Positions 26,312 through 34,363 of a stretch of DNA of 64,000 nt are shown here, piece by piece. The position numbers and the translations under genes are program-made. Source of the DNA: Kordiimonas pumila (GTDB taxonomy: Bacteria; Pseudomonadota; Alphaproteobacteria; Sphingomonadales; Kordiimonadaceae). The first letter of the stretch is position 1. Each line of letters starts with the position of its first letter. The notes under the pieces are model-generated. The model did no database searches. It saw only the letters and a list, made by a program, of their open reading frames with translations, and was not told the DNA's origin. Where the stretch lies: contig NZ_CP061205.1 in the NCBI RefSeq assembly GCF_015240255.1, positions 186,001-250,000 of the forward strand, read 5' to 3'.

Positions 26312-28282
26312 GTGGCTTATTCGTTTCGCGCTTTTCTGGCGATTGCACTTACAGCTTCACTCTTTTCTGGTAGCTTTATCAGAGCTTCAGAGCTGACTGA
26401 TAAAGAAGCTATTCGCTATTTCAGTCAGGCAGACCAATATCTTGGTGCCAGCTTATCACCAGATGGGAGCCATTACTCAATCTGGAAAATGGACGGTGCT
26501 TCCTTCCAGCTTAACGTCCATAAACGTGGCGTGGCTGAGACTGACACCATCCAAACTTACCAATTTCCCTCTGGTCTCTTTAACTGGCATGCCTGGCTGG
26601 ATAACACACAGATCATAACAAGCATCACCCGGATTCCAGAGACGGCACCAATTCTGAACGTCACATCCACAAAGAAGACCAAAAGCCGCGTGAGCGGCCT
26701 AACCAGGCAAATTTATATAAGCGATATTACGACTGGTAAGATGGTCCTGATTTTGGAATATCCACTATCTGTGGTTCTTGCGAACAACTCAGATGATTTT
26801 TTACATGCCCTGCCGGATGATCCAGAGCACTTCATCATGGCGTTTGCGCCTGACGGCGGTGAATACCCGGGCGTTTATAAAATCAACGTTCACACTGGAG
26901 CAACACAAGAACTGGCCGCCCCTACAGAGCCATTCACCAGTTGGGTCGTTGACCGAAGTGGCAACCTTCGTCTTGCTAGCGGCTGGGGCGATGACGGGAT
27001 GGAAATTAAGGTCAAACAAGCTGACACAGGAAAATGGAACACCTTAAGCGACCACCCACTCTTTAAAGAAGGCCGATTTGGTGTTCTTGGCTTTGATGAT
27101 AAGGGAAAAAACCTGTACTTGCGTTCATCCCTTGGAAAAGGCAGAAGCGTGATTTACCGGTTTGATATGGACCGCACGGTCATCAACAAAAAAATGTTTG
27201 AACATCCTTTTTTGGACGCCGGCACACTTCTTCTCACCAATGACGGTGAGACCATCCTCGGCGCAACTTATGTGGACCATAAGCCAACTATTGAGTTTTT
27301 AAATGAGGCCTTTCAAGCAGATTATGAACATCTACAAAGTTTATTGAACGGTGCAGACATCATCATCTCTGACATTGATGACACAGGCAATATTTGGCTT
27401 GTTCAAACGCTATCCGCCACTAAGCCTGCACAGCTATATATCTATGATAAATCTTCTAACGCACTCTCCCTGATCGAAACCAAAACTACCTCAGATATAA
27501 CGCCTGACCCTAACAGCATGACTGCCGTAAAGTTTTTCAGCCGGGACGGACTGGAAATACCGGCTTATTTAACTTTGCCATCCGGCAAAAAAGACAATCT
27601 GCCTTTCATTATCATGCCTCATGGCGGCCCATGGGTCAGAGACATGATGCTCTATGATAACTGGGCACACTTTTTCGCCAATCGTGGATACGGCGTCTTG
27701 CAGCCAAACTACCGTGGGTCAAGCGGATACGGCGATACGTTCGAAGCTCGCGGATACGGGGAATGGGGACTTGCCATGCAAAATGACCTTGTTGATGCTG
27801 CCGACTGGCTCGTCGATGAAGGCTATGCTGACAAAGACCGCTTTTGCATTGTTGGTGGCTCCTACGGTGGCTACGCCGCGCTTGTCGCTGCCTTCAAGAA
27901 CAGTGACACCTTCAAGTGTGCTGTATCTTTTGCGCCCGTTTCAGACCTTGAGTTCTGGATAAACACAGTTGCTTCCAGCAAGGGAGAGCGCAAAACCCTC
28001 ATGTACCGAACTGTCGGTAGCAAGAAACGTAAAGACCTTTATGCCCAGTCTCCTAGCAGACAAGGCAAAGAAGTATCGATGCCGCTTTTGATACTACATG
28101 GTTCATCAGATATCCGCGTTGCCCCGATCCATAGCGCTCTCATGTCAACTGCTTTGAAGAAGTATACGAAACCACACGAACTGATCTGGCTTAAAGGCGG
28201 ATCACACTTTCTCTTACAGCAGGAGCACCGAGAGATCTTTCTGCGCAAATCTCTCGATCTTCTTCAAGAAACGATTGGCTGA
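26312..28282 (+). CDS. Exported S9-family prolyl-oligopeptidase-type peptidase (active)
   Basis: A 656-residue serine peptidase if started at GTG 26312, which has GGGGG nine bases upstream and a good signal peptide (AYSFRAFLAIALTASLFSG). ATG 26285 is in frame but has no ribosome site. The first 370 residues form a beta-propeller (LSPDGSHYSIWKMDG, DRSGNLRLASGWG). The C-terminal catalytic domain has MPHGGPWVRD, GGSYGGYAALVAAF (nucleophile Ser about 517), GSSDIRVAP (Asp about 600) and KGGSHFLL (His about 632), so the triad is complete. Members cut dipeptides or acyl amino acids from short peptides. Its stop codon directly abuts the stop of a convergent, catalytically altered paralogue. Confidence 0.9.
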   Translation: MAYSFRAFLAIALTASLFSGSFIRASELTDKEAIRYFSQADQYLGASLSPDGSHYSIWKMDGASFQLNVHKRGVAETDTIQTYQFPSGLFNWHAWLDNTQIITSITRIPETAPILNVTSTKKTKSRVSGLTRQIYISDITTGKMVLILEYPLSVVLANNSDDFLHALPDDPEHFIMAFAPDGGEYPGVYKINVHTGATQELAAPTEPFTSWVVDRSGNLRLASGWGDDGMEIKVKQADTGKWNTLSDHPLFKEGRFGVLGFDDKGKNLYLRSSLGKGRSVIYRFDMDRTVINKKMFEHPFLDAGTLLLTNDGETILGATYVDHKPTIEFLNEAFQADYEHLQSLLNGADIIISDIDDTGNIWLVQTLSATKPAQLYIYDKSSNALSLIETKTTSDITPDPNSMTAVKFFSRDGLEIPAYLTLPSGKKDNLPFIIMPHGGPWVRDMMLYDNWAHFFANRGYGVLQPNYRGSSGYGDTFEARGYGEWGLAMQNDLVDAADWLVDEGYADKDRFCIVGGSYGGYAALVAAFKNSDTFKCAVSFAPVSDLEFWINTVASSKGERKTLMYRTVGSKKRKDLYAQSPSRQGKEVSMPLLILHGSSDIRVAPIHSALMSTALKKYTKPHELIWLKGGSHFLLQQEHREIFLRKSLDLLQETIG

Positions 28283-31200
28283 TCAGTGCATTACCAGCTG
28301 CCTGAAGGGAGGTAGCTCATCGACGAGCATAAAACTTAGCTTTATATCCACTCGGCGGTCTTTATTCCCCAAATAGGAATATGTCTCGTTATACCGCTGC
28401 AACACGCCCGCATGGTAGGAATCGACCACCACAAATGAATGCGCCTGTTTCTCACTCGCCAATTTTGCGGCAGCTTCCATCGCCTTTGACCAATATGTGT
28501 CATCATCAAAGGCTGCACTATTATCAAAATAGAAGCTATAGACATCATTATCGCGAGGGATAATTTTTACAGGTTCAAGCTGAACAGACATTTCAAACGC
28601 GTCGAGGGGTATTGTCGGTAACAAGAGCACAAGCCCATCGAGCCAATCACGCTTAGAATACTGAGTAGGGTAATTGGCGCGGTTCCTACCAAGTAGATAC
28701 TCCCATTCACTGATAGCCTGCTCATCCTCATTATGCTTGGCGATATATAGGTTTAGCTTTTCACAGTAAGTTCTCAGGCAGTCATTCTGTATCACAACCT
28801 TATACTTTAGAGCTTCTGGAACTTGATCCTTTTCAAAGTAATAGAGGGCATACAGACTATCTAACTGCTCTGTATCGATCCCTATTAACTTACCGGTGAA
28901 TTTAGATGTGAAAATAGTCGGATAGAGCGCAGGCAGGTCAATTTCTTTGGTCGCAGAGTTGCTCTTAATAGCGTCTAGCAAACTCATAGCTTCCTCATAA
29001 CGGCCTTCCAGAAGTTCTACAGCGGCAAGATCAACCAACAACTTACCGGCGATCATTCTATCTTCATGGTCAGACAGAAAGTTAAAAATCGCTCGACGCG
29101 CTTCTTCATATTCACCCTTTTCTATCAAGAGCTTCGAATAATCATCATAATGCCGCGGATTTGCGTAACCATATCTGAAGTGCTGTTTACGTGCCTCAAT
29201 ATAGGATGGTAAATCTCTGTGCTCATTCGCTATGTATAGCTCTACAGCCCTCGACCAAAAATAATTTGGGTCATTGGAGCTAATATCTTTGACCGCTTCA
29301 AGAGCCCCCGCGAAGTCATTTTCATGCATAAGCTTGATAACCTGAAGCATCTTGACTGTTCTATTATGAATGGAAAACCGACTTCCATTCTTATTTGCTT
29401 CCACTTGTTTGGCCACCTGCTGTAAATATTCAATAAACCGATCAGACTGTTTATCAACAAAATATAGCCGTGCCAGCACTAAGGAAATATCCGTTATCTG
29501 CTCGCTAGAGAGTTCACCTTTATACTCCGTCAGCAAGGCTTCACAGTATACAGCTTTCTCTGGTGCTCTTTTTTTATCAAGTATATAAAGCGGCACAAAC
29601 CGTGTCGGTAGGCAACGCTCCATCACCTCATGTTTCGTTAAAACCGATGCTCTCTTCTCTACAAGTGCAACATTTGTTTCAACGTCCTCAACTGCCCTTC
29701 TATCAAGCCGAAATGCTGACTGGTCTGGTTTTCCCATATGGGTTGCAAGAAACGCTTCTAGCTTTTGGTAAACTGCTGCGCGCACTTCTTGTCTACGGAT
29801 ACCCCGTCCTTCTCTAGGATGGCTCAACAGCTCAAAAGGAGCGCCTGACTTTTTCATTCGCTTATCGAACTCGAGTATCTCCTTGCCAGAGATAAATGGA
29901 TCGCGGAGGCCATAGAATATCATAATGGGTCGAGTGGCTTTTTTTGCATATTCCATAGGCGAAATATCATAAACGTCACCCCTGCTTTTATCGCCTTTGA
30001 TCACCCGCTCAGCACCACGACCATACAGAAAGCGTGATATCTTGAGGTAAGTATCAAGTTTAGGAATCGGAGAAAAGGAAACTCCGCAGGTGAAAGTTTT
30101 GGGATATTTTAAAGGCGCCAGAAGAGCTGTGTATCCACTAAAATCATCTGTTCCAATGATACATACACTATTTGGGTCCGCCAGTCCTTCTGAAACCATA
30201 TGGTCCACACCGTCAATAAGGTCATTCAGCGTGCCATCCCCCCACTCGCCCACGCCAAGAATTTGGTGTTCAAATGAAAAACCTGTTGAGCCACGATAGT
30301 TTGGTTGCAATACACGGTAGCCCCGACTTGCTAAAAACTGCGCCAGCCTGTGGTAGCCCCACTGATCTTGCGTATGAGGACCACCATGCGGAAGAACTAT
30401 CAAGGGGGCAGCTTCATGGTCAGCTTGCGTAATCGGGTTGGTGACAAGCGCAGGAATTTCGAGACCATCCCTTGCATAATATCTTAGCATGCTAACGGGT
30501 GAGAGGAGTTTAGGGTTTAAGTGCTCATTGATTTCCTCAATGGCTTCCAACTCTTTGGTAAGGGCATCAAATAAATATACAACGCCAGGGTATTTATCAC
30601 TGGATGACTTAAGCATCCAATATCGGCCATCTAATGTTTGGCTTAAAACCTGATTGTTTCTCTTGGGAAGAGCTGCTTCTATGGCAGATAATGTTTTCTC
30701 GTACTCCGCGTCTAAAAAGTGCCGTTTCAGGCGATCTTCCCAATAAGTAACCGCTAGAAGTTTTTTATTATCCGCAGATACTTCAAGATCCCAAATATCA
30801 ACTGTGGGGTGCTCGAAAATCTTGTCCGTCATTTTACCAAGTGAGAGATCAAACCGGTAAACAGCAAAGCGCCCATTCGCGATTGCTGAACTAACGATGA
30901 GGTTCGCGCCGTCACCTTCAAACATGATGGGGAGAAAGCTACCCTCTTTAAAAGAGGCGTTGTCGCCATAATCAACCCAGTCAGAAAAAGCCGTTGGTTT
31001 TACTATCATGACTATTTTTTCTTTATGGGCCCCAAAACCAAGCCGCAGATTACCATCTGCATCAGTCATCCAGCGTGAGATATGCTCATGTTCTTTCTCA
31101 ACCAACTCCAGAGCGCCGTCATTAATATCTAACTTGTAAACACCGGGATAAGATTTGCCATCCTCACTCAGTGCCACAAGAATTTTGTGTTTTTCTTCCG

Positions 31201-31717
31201 GTAGCGTGTGCAAGATAACATCGCGAACCATCGCTTCAGGTTCATAGACATCAAAGGTTTTCACAAAAGATGTGTGGGCCTTATTTCTCGGAAAAACGCG
31301 AAGCACAAGATTCGGTACACCACCTTTTTTCCTATCGTACCGCCACCGGCGAGACTGCACCAGAATATGGTCATTGCTGAGCCAGTGCACTGCTTCCAAA
31401 TCACCATCACTATGCAAGAACCTTGGGTGAGGCTCATCCTCTTCCGGTTCAATTGCTTTAACAGCGACAAACGAACGTCCTCCGCTACTCTCTAAAACAA
31501 TCATGTGAGTGCCATCGGGGGACAATTTTGCATTTGACAGTGCTGGGTCGATTGCGAACGCCTGTACCGGAATCTGGTTCGGTCGCTCATAATACGGATA
31601 CGCGACATCTCTTGCAGCACCGTATTCCTGCGCATAGCTCGTGGACGTTACCCAAATTTGAGAGGAAACTAGAAAACTAAATAAAACGACAGATAGCCTA
31701 GCGCAAACATGAAACAT
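28283..31717 (-). CDS. S9-peptidase paralogue with lost catalytic residues and a TPR extension
   Basis: An 1144-residue exported protein. The start at 31717 (MFHVCARLSVVLFSFLVSSQ) follows GGGGG; the frame extends 11 codons further. Residues about 1-670 align with the S9 propeller and hydrolase domain of the neighbouring peptidase (LSPDGTHMIVL, GNLRLGFG, LPHGGPHTQDQWGY). The nucleophile elbow reads IIGTDDFSGYTALL, placing Asp (about 525) where Ser belongs. The His loop reads PREGRGIRRQ with Arg (about 638) in place of His. The Asp of YGLRDPF remains. Residues about 700-1000 are TPR-like helices. The last 100 residues (VYSFYFDNSAAF, HSFVVVDS) recall the CC0125/CC1285 lipoprotein family. It is probably a non-catalytic binding or scaffold protein. 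Confidence 0.85.
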   Translation of the reverse strand: MFHVCARLSVVLFSFLVSSQIWVTSTSYAQEYGAARDVAYPYYERPNQIPVQAFAIDPALSNAKLSPDGTHMIVLESSGGRSFVAVKAIEPEEDEPHPRFLHSDGDLEAVHWLSNDHILVQSRRWRYDRKKGGVPNLVLRVFPRNKAHTSFVKTFDVYEPEAMVRDVILHTLPEEKHKILVALSEDGKSYPGVYKLDINDGALELVEKEHEHISRWMTDADGNLRLGFGAHKEKIVMIVKPTAFSDWVDYGDNASFKEGSFLPIMFEGDGANLIVSSAIANGRFAVYRFDLSLGKMTDKIFEHPTVDIWDLEVSADNKKLLAVTYWEDRLKRHFLDAEYEKTLSAIEAALPKRNNQVLSQTLDGRYWMLKSSSDKYPGVVYLFDALTKELEAIEEINEHLNPKLLSPVSMLRYYARDGLEIPALVTNPITQADHEAAPLIVLPHGGPHTQDQWGYHRLAQFLASRGYRVLQPNYRGSTGFSFEHQILGVGEWGDGTLNDLIDGVDHMVSEGLADPNSVCIIGTDDFSGYTALLAPLKYPKTFTCGVSFSPIPKLDTYLKISRFLYGRGAERVIKGDKSRGDVYDISPMEYAKKATRPIMIFYGLRDPFISGKEILEFDKRMKKSGAPFELLSHPREGRGIRRQEVRAAVYQKLEAFLATHMGKPDQSAFRLDRRAVEDVETNVALVEKRASVLTKHEVMERCLPTRFVPLYILDKKRAPEKAVYCEALLTEYKGELSSEQITDISLVLARLYFVDKQSDRFIEYLQQVAKQVEANKNGSRFSIHNRTVKMLQVIKLMHENDFAGALEAVKDISSNDPNYFWSRAVELYIANEHRDLPSYIEARKQHFRYGYANPRHYDDYSKLLIEKGEYEEARRAIFNFLSDHEDRMIAGKLLVDLAAVELLEGRYEEAMSLLDAIKSNSATKEIDLPALYPTIFTSKFTGKLIGIDTEQLDSLYALYYFEKDQVPEALKYKVVIQNDCLRTYCEKLNLYIAKHNEDEQAISEWEYLLGRNRANYPTQYSKRDWLDGLVLLLPTIPLDAFEMSVQLEPVKIIPRDNDVYSFYFDNSAAFDDDTYWSKAMEAAAKLASEKQAHSFVVVDSYHAGVLQRYNETYSYLGNKDRRVDIKLSFMLVDELPPFRQLVMH

Positions 31718-31884
31718 ACAGACCCCCATGCCATATTCATGTAAGCACAACCTTAAACATCTTTTTAGAGATGTAAACTAGATGAGGTTTTCATCTTTTT
31801 GCGCTTCCAGTGCGCTATTTTTTCAGAAAATGGAAAGTTCCGTAGAGATACTTATTGAAAAGTCTATATTTTTCAGTAAGATAA

Positions 31885-31929
31885 TGGCGCACCCGACAGG
31901 ATTCGAACCTGTGGCCTCTGCCTTCGGAG
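31885..31929 (-). other. 3-prime half of tRNA-Arg(CCG), probable attachment-site remnant
   Basis: On the minus strand, 31929-31885 reads exactly as a tRNA from anticodon-loop base 32 to CCA. It contains loop CTCCGAA (anticodon CCG), stem GGCAG, a five-base variable loop, the T-arm ACAGG-TTCGAAT-CCTGT, acceptor strand CGGGTGC, then GCCA. The sequence beyond 31929 does not continue as the 5-prime half. Such 45-bp 3-prime tRNA copies are the usual att sites of tyrosine-integrase elements. No integrase gene is visible in the window. Confidence 0.8.
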
Positions 31930-32114
31930 TATAGAAAAGGAGCGGGGGTGAGTACTATTTATTTGGATAAAAAATTGTAAAAACTTAGTATTTAAAAGGC
32001 CTTACCTTCAAGATTGTAGGTGATCTTTTTGCACAATAATGTTCTTTTTTGTTAGTATTATGACCATTTTCTGCACACTTATGTGTCACAAACCCTATTA
32101 TTTAATGCTTATCC

Positions 32115-32803
32115 TGTAGGAATGTAGGAGCTCGTGGGACACCTCGTGTAAATTGATTTGCATGGAGGATGGATCATGAATGCAGATGAAAAAGAAATAC
32201 GCCGCAAGCTCCGTGTCATAGAACGGGCTCAAGATGTAGGCATTGCCGCAAAGGCATATCGCTATTTTGGGATACCAAAATCAACATACTATCGATGAAG
32301 AAAGCGGTATCTGGAGCAAGGGGAAAAGGCGCTGATTAACCGGAAGCCAATTGCGAACTCTCACCCCAACAAGACACCCGATGAAATCGTTGAGAAAATC
32401 CTTTATCTCCGCAAAAAGTATCATCTCGGTCCCTTGAGGATCATGTGGTATATGGCGCGCTATCATCAGCTAAAAGTCTCGGATGCAACCATATCTCGTG
32501 TGCTAAAGCGACACGGTGTCAATCGATTACCGAACAATGTGGGGCACAGGAAGGTCCATACCAAACGATATCAGAAACGGGTGTCGGGCCACCACATTCA
32601 GATGGATGTTAAGTTTCTGGTATTCAAAGGGAGAGGTGGCAGCAAGATCAAGCGGTACCAATATACAGCCATTGATGATGCAACGCGTGTTCGAGCCTTG
32701 AAGGTCTATACGCGTCACACGCAAAAGAGTGCGATCGACTTCGTTAATCACATTATCCAAAAGTTCCCATTCAGAATACAAGAAATCAGGACAGACAGGG
32801 GGC
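32115..32803 (+). mobile_element. IS481-family element, copy 1, truncated at right
   Basis: The left end begins TGTAGGAATGTAGGAGCTCG, matching the TGT terminus usual in this family, and the same end recurs at 63288. Near-identity with that copy runs through the transposase gene to about 32645. The element is cut at about 32803, inside the transposase, by an IS3-type element. Confidence 0.8.
32176..32803 (+). pseudogene. IS481-family transposase, nonsense and truncated
   Basis: Translation from ATG 32176 (MNADEKEIRRKLRVIERAQD) gives an HTH region (KAYRYFGIPKSTYYR). Compared with the copy at 63349, a TGG codon has become TGA at 32296-32298. The frame then continues through RIMWYMARYHQLKVSDATIS and the DDE core HHIQMDVKFLVFKG ... 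YTAIDDATRVRALK ... IREIRTDRG-like end (here IQEIRTDRG), and breaks at about 32803. The catalytic Glu region is missing. It is doubly inactive. Confidence 0.85.
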
Positions 32804-33990
32804 ATGTTCGCGAAGCAGACGTTTACGTCAATTTCAGGCCCAATTCCATTACCGCTGGTCGAAAGACTTTATGGAAACCGGTAAGAAGCGTTTGGCCGGG
32901 GATACAGAACGGGAAGCTAATAGCCATGAAGTGAAGACGTTACGAAAGGAGAGCCAGAAACTGAAGGAAGCGCTTGCAGAGCAGATGCTTGAGAACCGAC
33001 TGCTTAAAAAAAGTGTCATCGCGGATGGGGAGGACGATATATGAGATATACGGCCTCAGAAAAGATGGAAATCATTCGCACTGTTGAACGATCGCACTTA
33101 CCCTTGAAACGCACGCTTGAGCATATCGGCATTCCCCATTCCACATGGTATAATTGGTATGATCGCTATCTGGACAATGGTTTTGATGGGCTGGAGGATA
33201 AGAAGCCCTGTCCACGATCGGTTTGGAATAGGATATCTGATAGAACACGCCATCAGGTGCTGGAACTAGCCCTTGATGAACCTGACCTCTCACCCCGTGA
33301 AGTTGCTGTTCGTTATACGGAAGAACGACAGGACTTTATCTCTGAATCCAGTGTTTATCGCATTCTCAAGGCTGAGGGCTTGATAACCAGTCCAGCTTTT
33401 ATGGTGATGAAGGCCGCTGATCAGTTCCACACCAAGACAACACGGGTGCATGAGCTGTGGCAGACGGATTTCACGTATCTCAAAGTTATTGGCTGGGGCT
33501 GGTTTTATCTTTCAACCATCCTCGATGGTCGCGAAGCGGACGGAAGTGATAACGACGTCACCATAGCCGTTATGTGGTGGCATGGAAGCTATGTAGTACA
33601 ATGACCAGCAAAGATGCCGAGGACACGCTTGCGCTGGCGCTTGAAAGAACAGGGCTTGATAAAGCTGATATCAGTCATCGGCCACGCCTTCTATCAGATA
33701 ATGGTCCATCCTATGTATCAACAGGCTTTGCTGAATGGTTGGAAGAACATCGGATTGAACATACACGTGGTGCGCCATTCCATCCGCAGACACAAGGTAA
33801 GATTGAGAGATGGCATCAGTCACTCAAGAACCGCATCCTTTTGGAGAACTATTACCTGCCCGGTGAGCTTAAATCCAAAATCGCTGACTTTATTCATCAT
33901 TATAATACAAGGAGATACCAAGAAAGTTTAAACAACCTGACAACGACCAGCTCAAAGTCGGTAACTGTCAGATCAAGTCTGAACTATTAC
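32804..33990 (+). mobile_element. IS3-family element remnant inserted into IS481 copy 1
   Basis: It contains the end of orfA (32805-33044) and a broken orfB (33041-33996). The first part of orfA and the left end are missing. The 3-prime end of orfB turns into unrelated sequence at about 33945, which looks like another element's end. It is therefore a fragment of a fragment. Confidence 0.7.
32805..33044 (+). pseudogene. IS3-family orfA, 3-prime fragment
   Basis: In the frame ending with TGA at 33042-33044 the translation reads HYRWSKDFMETGKKRLAGDT, then a leucine-rich coiled coil (LKEALAEQMLENRLLKKSV) typical of IS3 OrfA C termini. The N-terminal helix-turn-helix is lost. The stop overlaps the orfB start (ATGA), the normal arrangement in this family. 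Confidence 0.7.
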
Positions 33991-33996
33991 AAGTAA
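33041..33996 (+). pseudogene. IS3-family transposase orfB, frameshifted
   Basis: ATG 33041 opens a normal OrfB: MRYTASEKMEIIRTVERSHL, an HTH, then the first catalytic Asp in LWQTDFTYLKVIG and FYLSTILD. At about 33527-33580 a stretch of some 54 bases replaces the expected short DDFSRYIIAW-like segment and shifts the frame. The second frame resumes with WKLCSTMTSKDAEDTLALAL, the second Asp in LLSDNGPSYV and the Glu in HPQTQGKIERWHQS. The last residues (TTTSSKSVTVRSSLNYYK) do not match the usual OrfB end. Not functional. Confidence 0.8.
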
Positions 33997-34363
33997 GAAT
34001 AGAGCTCTACATTTGATACTTAGAAAGGCATACAAGCCTCCCACTAGCTCATGGCTCTCCATTGTCGCACTTGTCACGCAACGGGCTTCCCCCATCACCT
34101 ACGCTCTGATCGCGTCAGAGCACCTCTTACGCTTATTTTCTCTTTCTTTACGCCTTATTTGCGTTTTTGTTGCTCCCTTTGTGCTCCTTTTGAGGTTTTT
34201 GTTCAAATCCTACCGCAACCACGGATATCGTCAATTGACAAGAGCAACATAAATTTAGATCAAGATTAGGCGTCCCGTCAACTACAGTGAGCATGCTCAC
34301 TGTAGTTATAACATCCCATTATTTTTCAATTATGTTTAACAGCAAATGGACACTTGATAATAT
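33997..34363. other. Intergenic stretch without a recognisable gene
   Basis: About 370 bp between the IS remnants and the first gene of the peptidase island. Short open frames on the plus strand here have no ribosome site or family signature. The only structured element is the palindrome at 34280-34307. Confidence 0.5.
34280..34307. repeat. Perfect 28-bp palindrome
   Basis: The arm AACTACAGTGAGCA is followed at once by its exact reverse complement. It lies 56 bp after the stop of the minus-strand S10 gene and could form a strong hairpin in its transcript, but no T-run follows on that strand. A transcription end, a protein-binding site, or a mobile-element end are all possible. Confidence 0.6.

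Noticed and set aside
26312-28282. Lasso-peptide isopeptidase (S9 type) with a TonB receptor
   Set aside because: The S9 gene is not next to a receptor, and no lasso precursor or maturation genes are seen; an ordinary dipeptidyl/acyl-peptidase relative is the simpler reading.
31885-31929. Functional tRNA-Arg gene
   Set aside because: The 5-prime half (acceptor 5-prime strand, D-arm and half of the anticodon stem) is missing, so it cannot fold as a tRNA.
32434-32934. 166-residue open frame with transposase sequence
   Set aside because: It is the middle of IS481 copy 1 after its nonsense codon, running out of frame into the IS3 fragment; not a separate gene.
34013-34269. Two overlapping 72-79-residue open frames in the gene-free stretch
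   Set aside because: No ribosome site, no family features, and two frames overlap over the same bases; read as chance.
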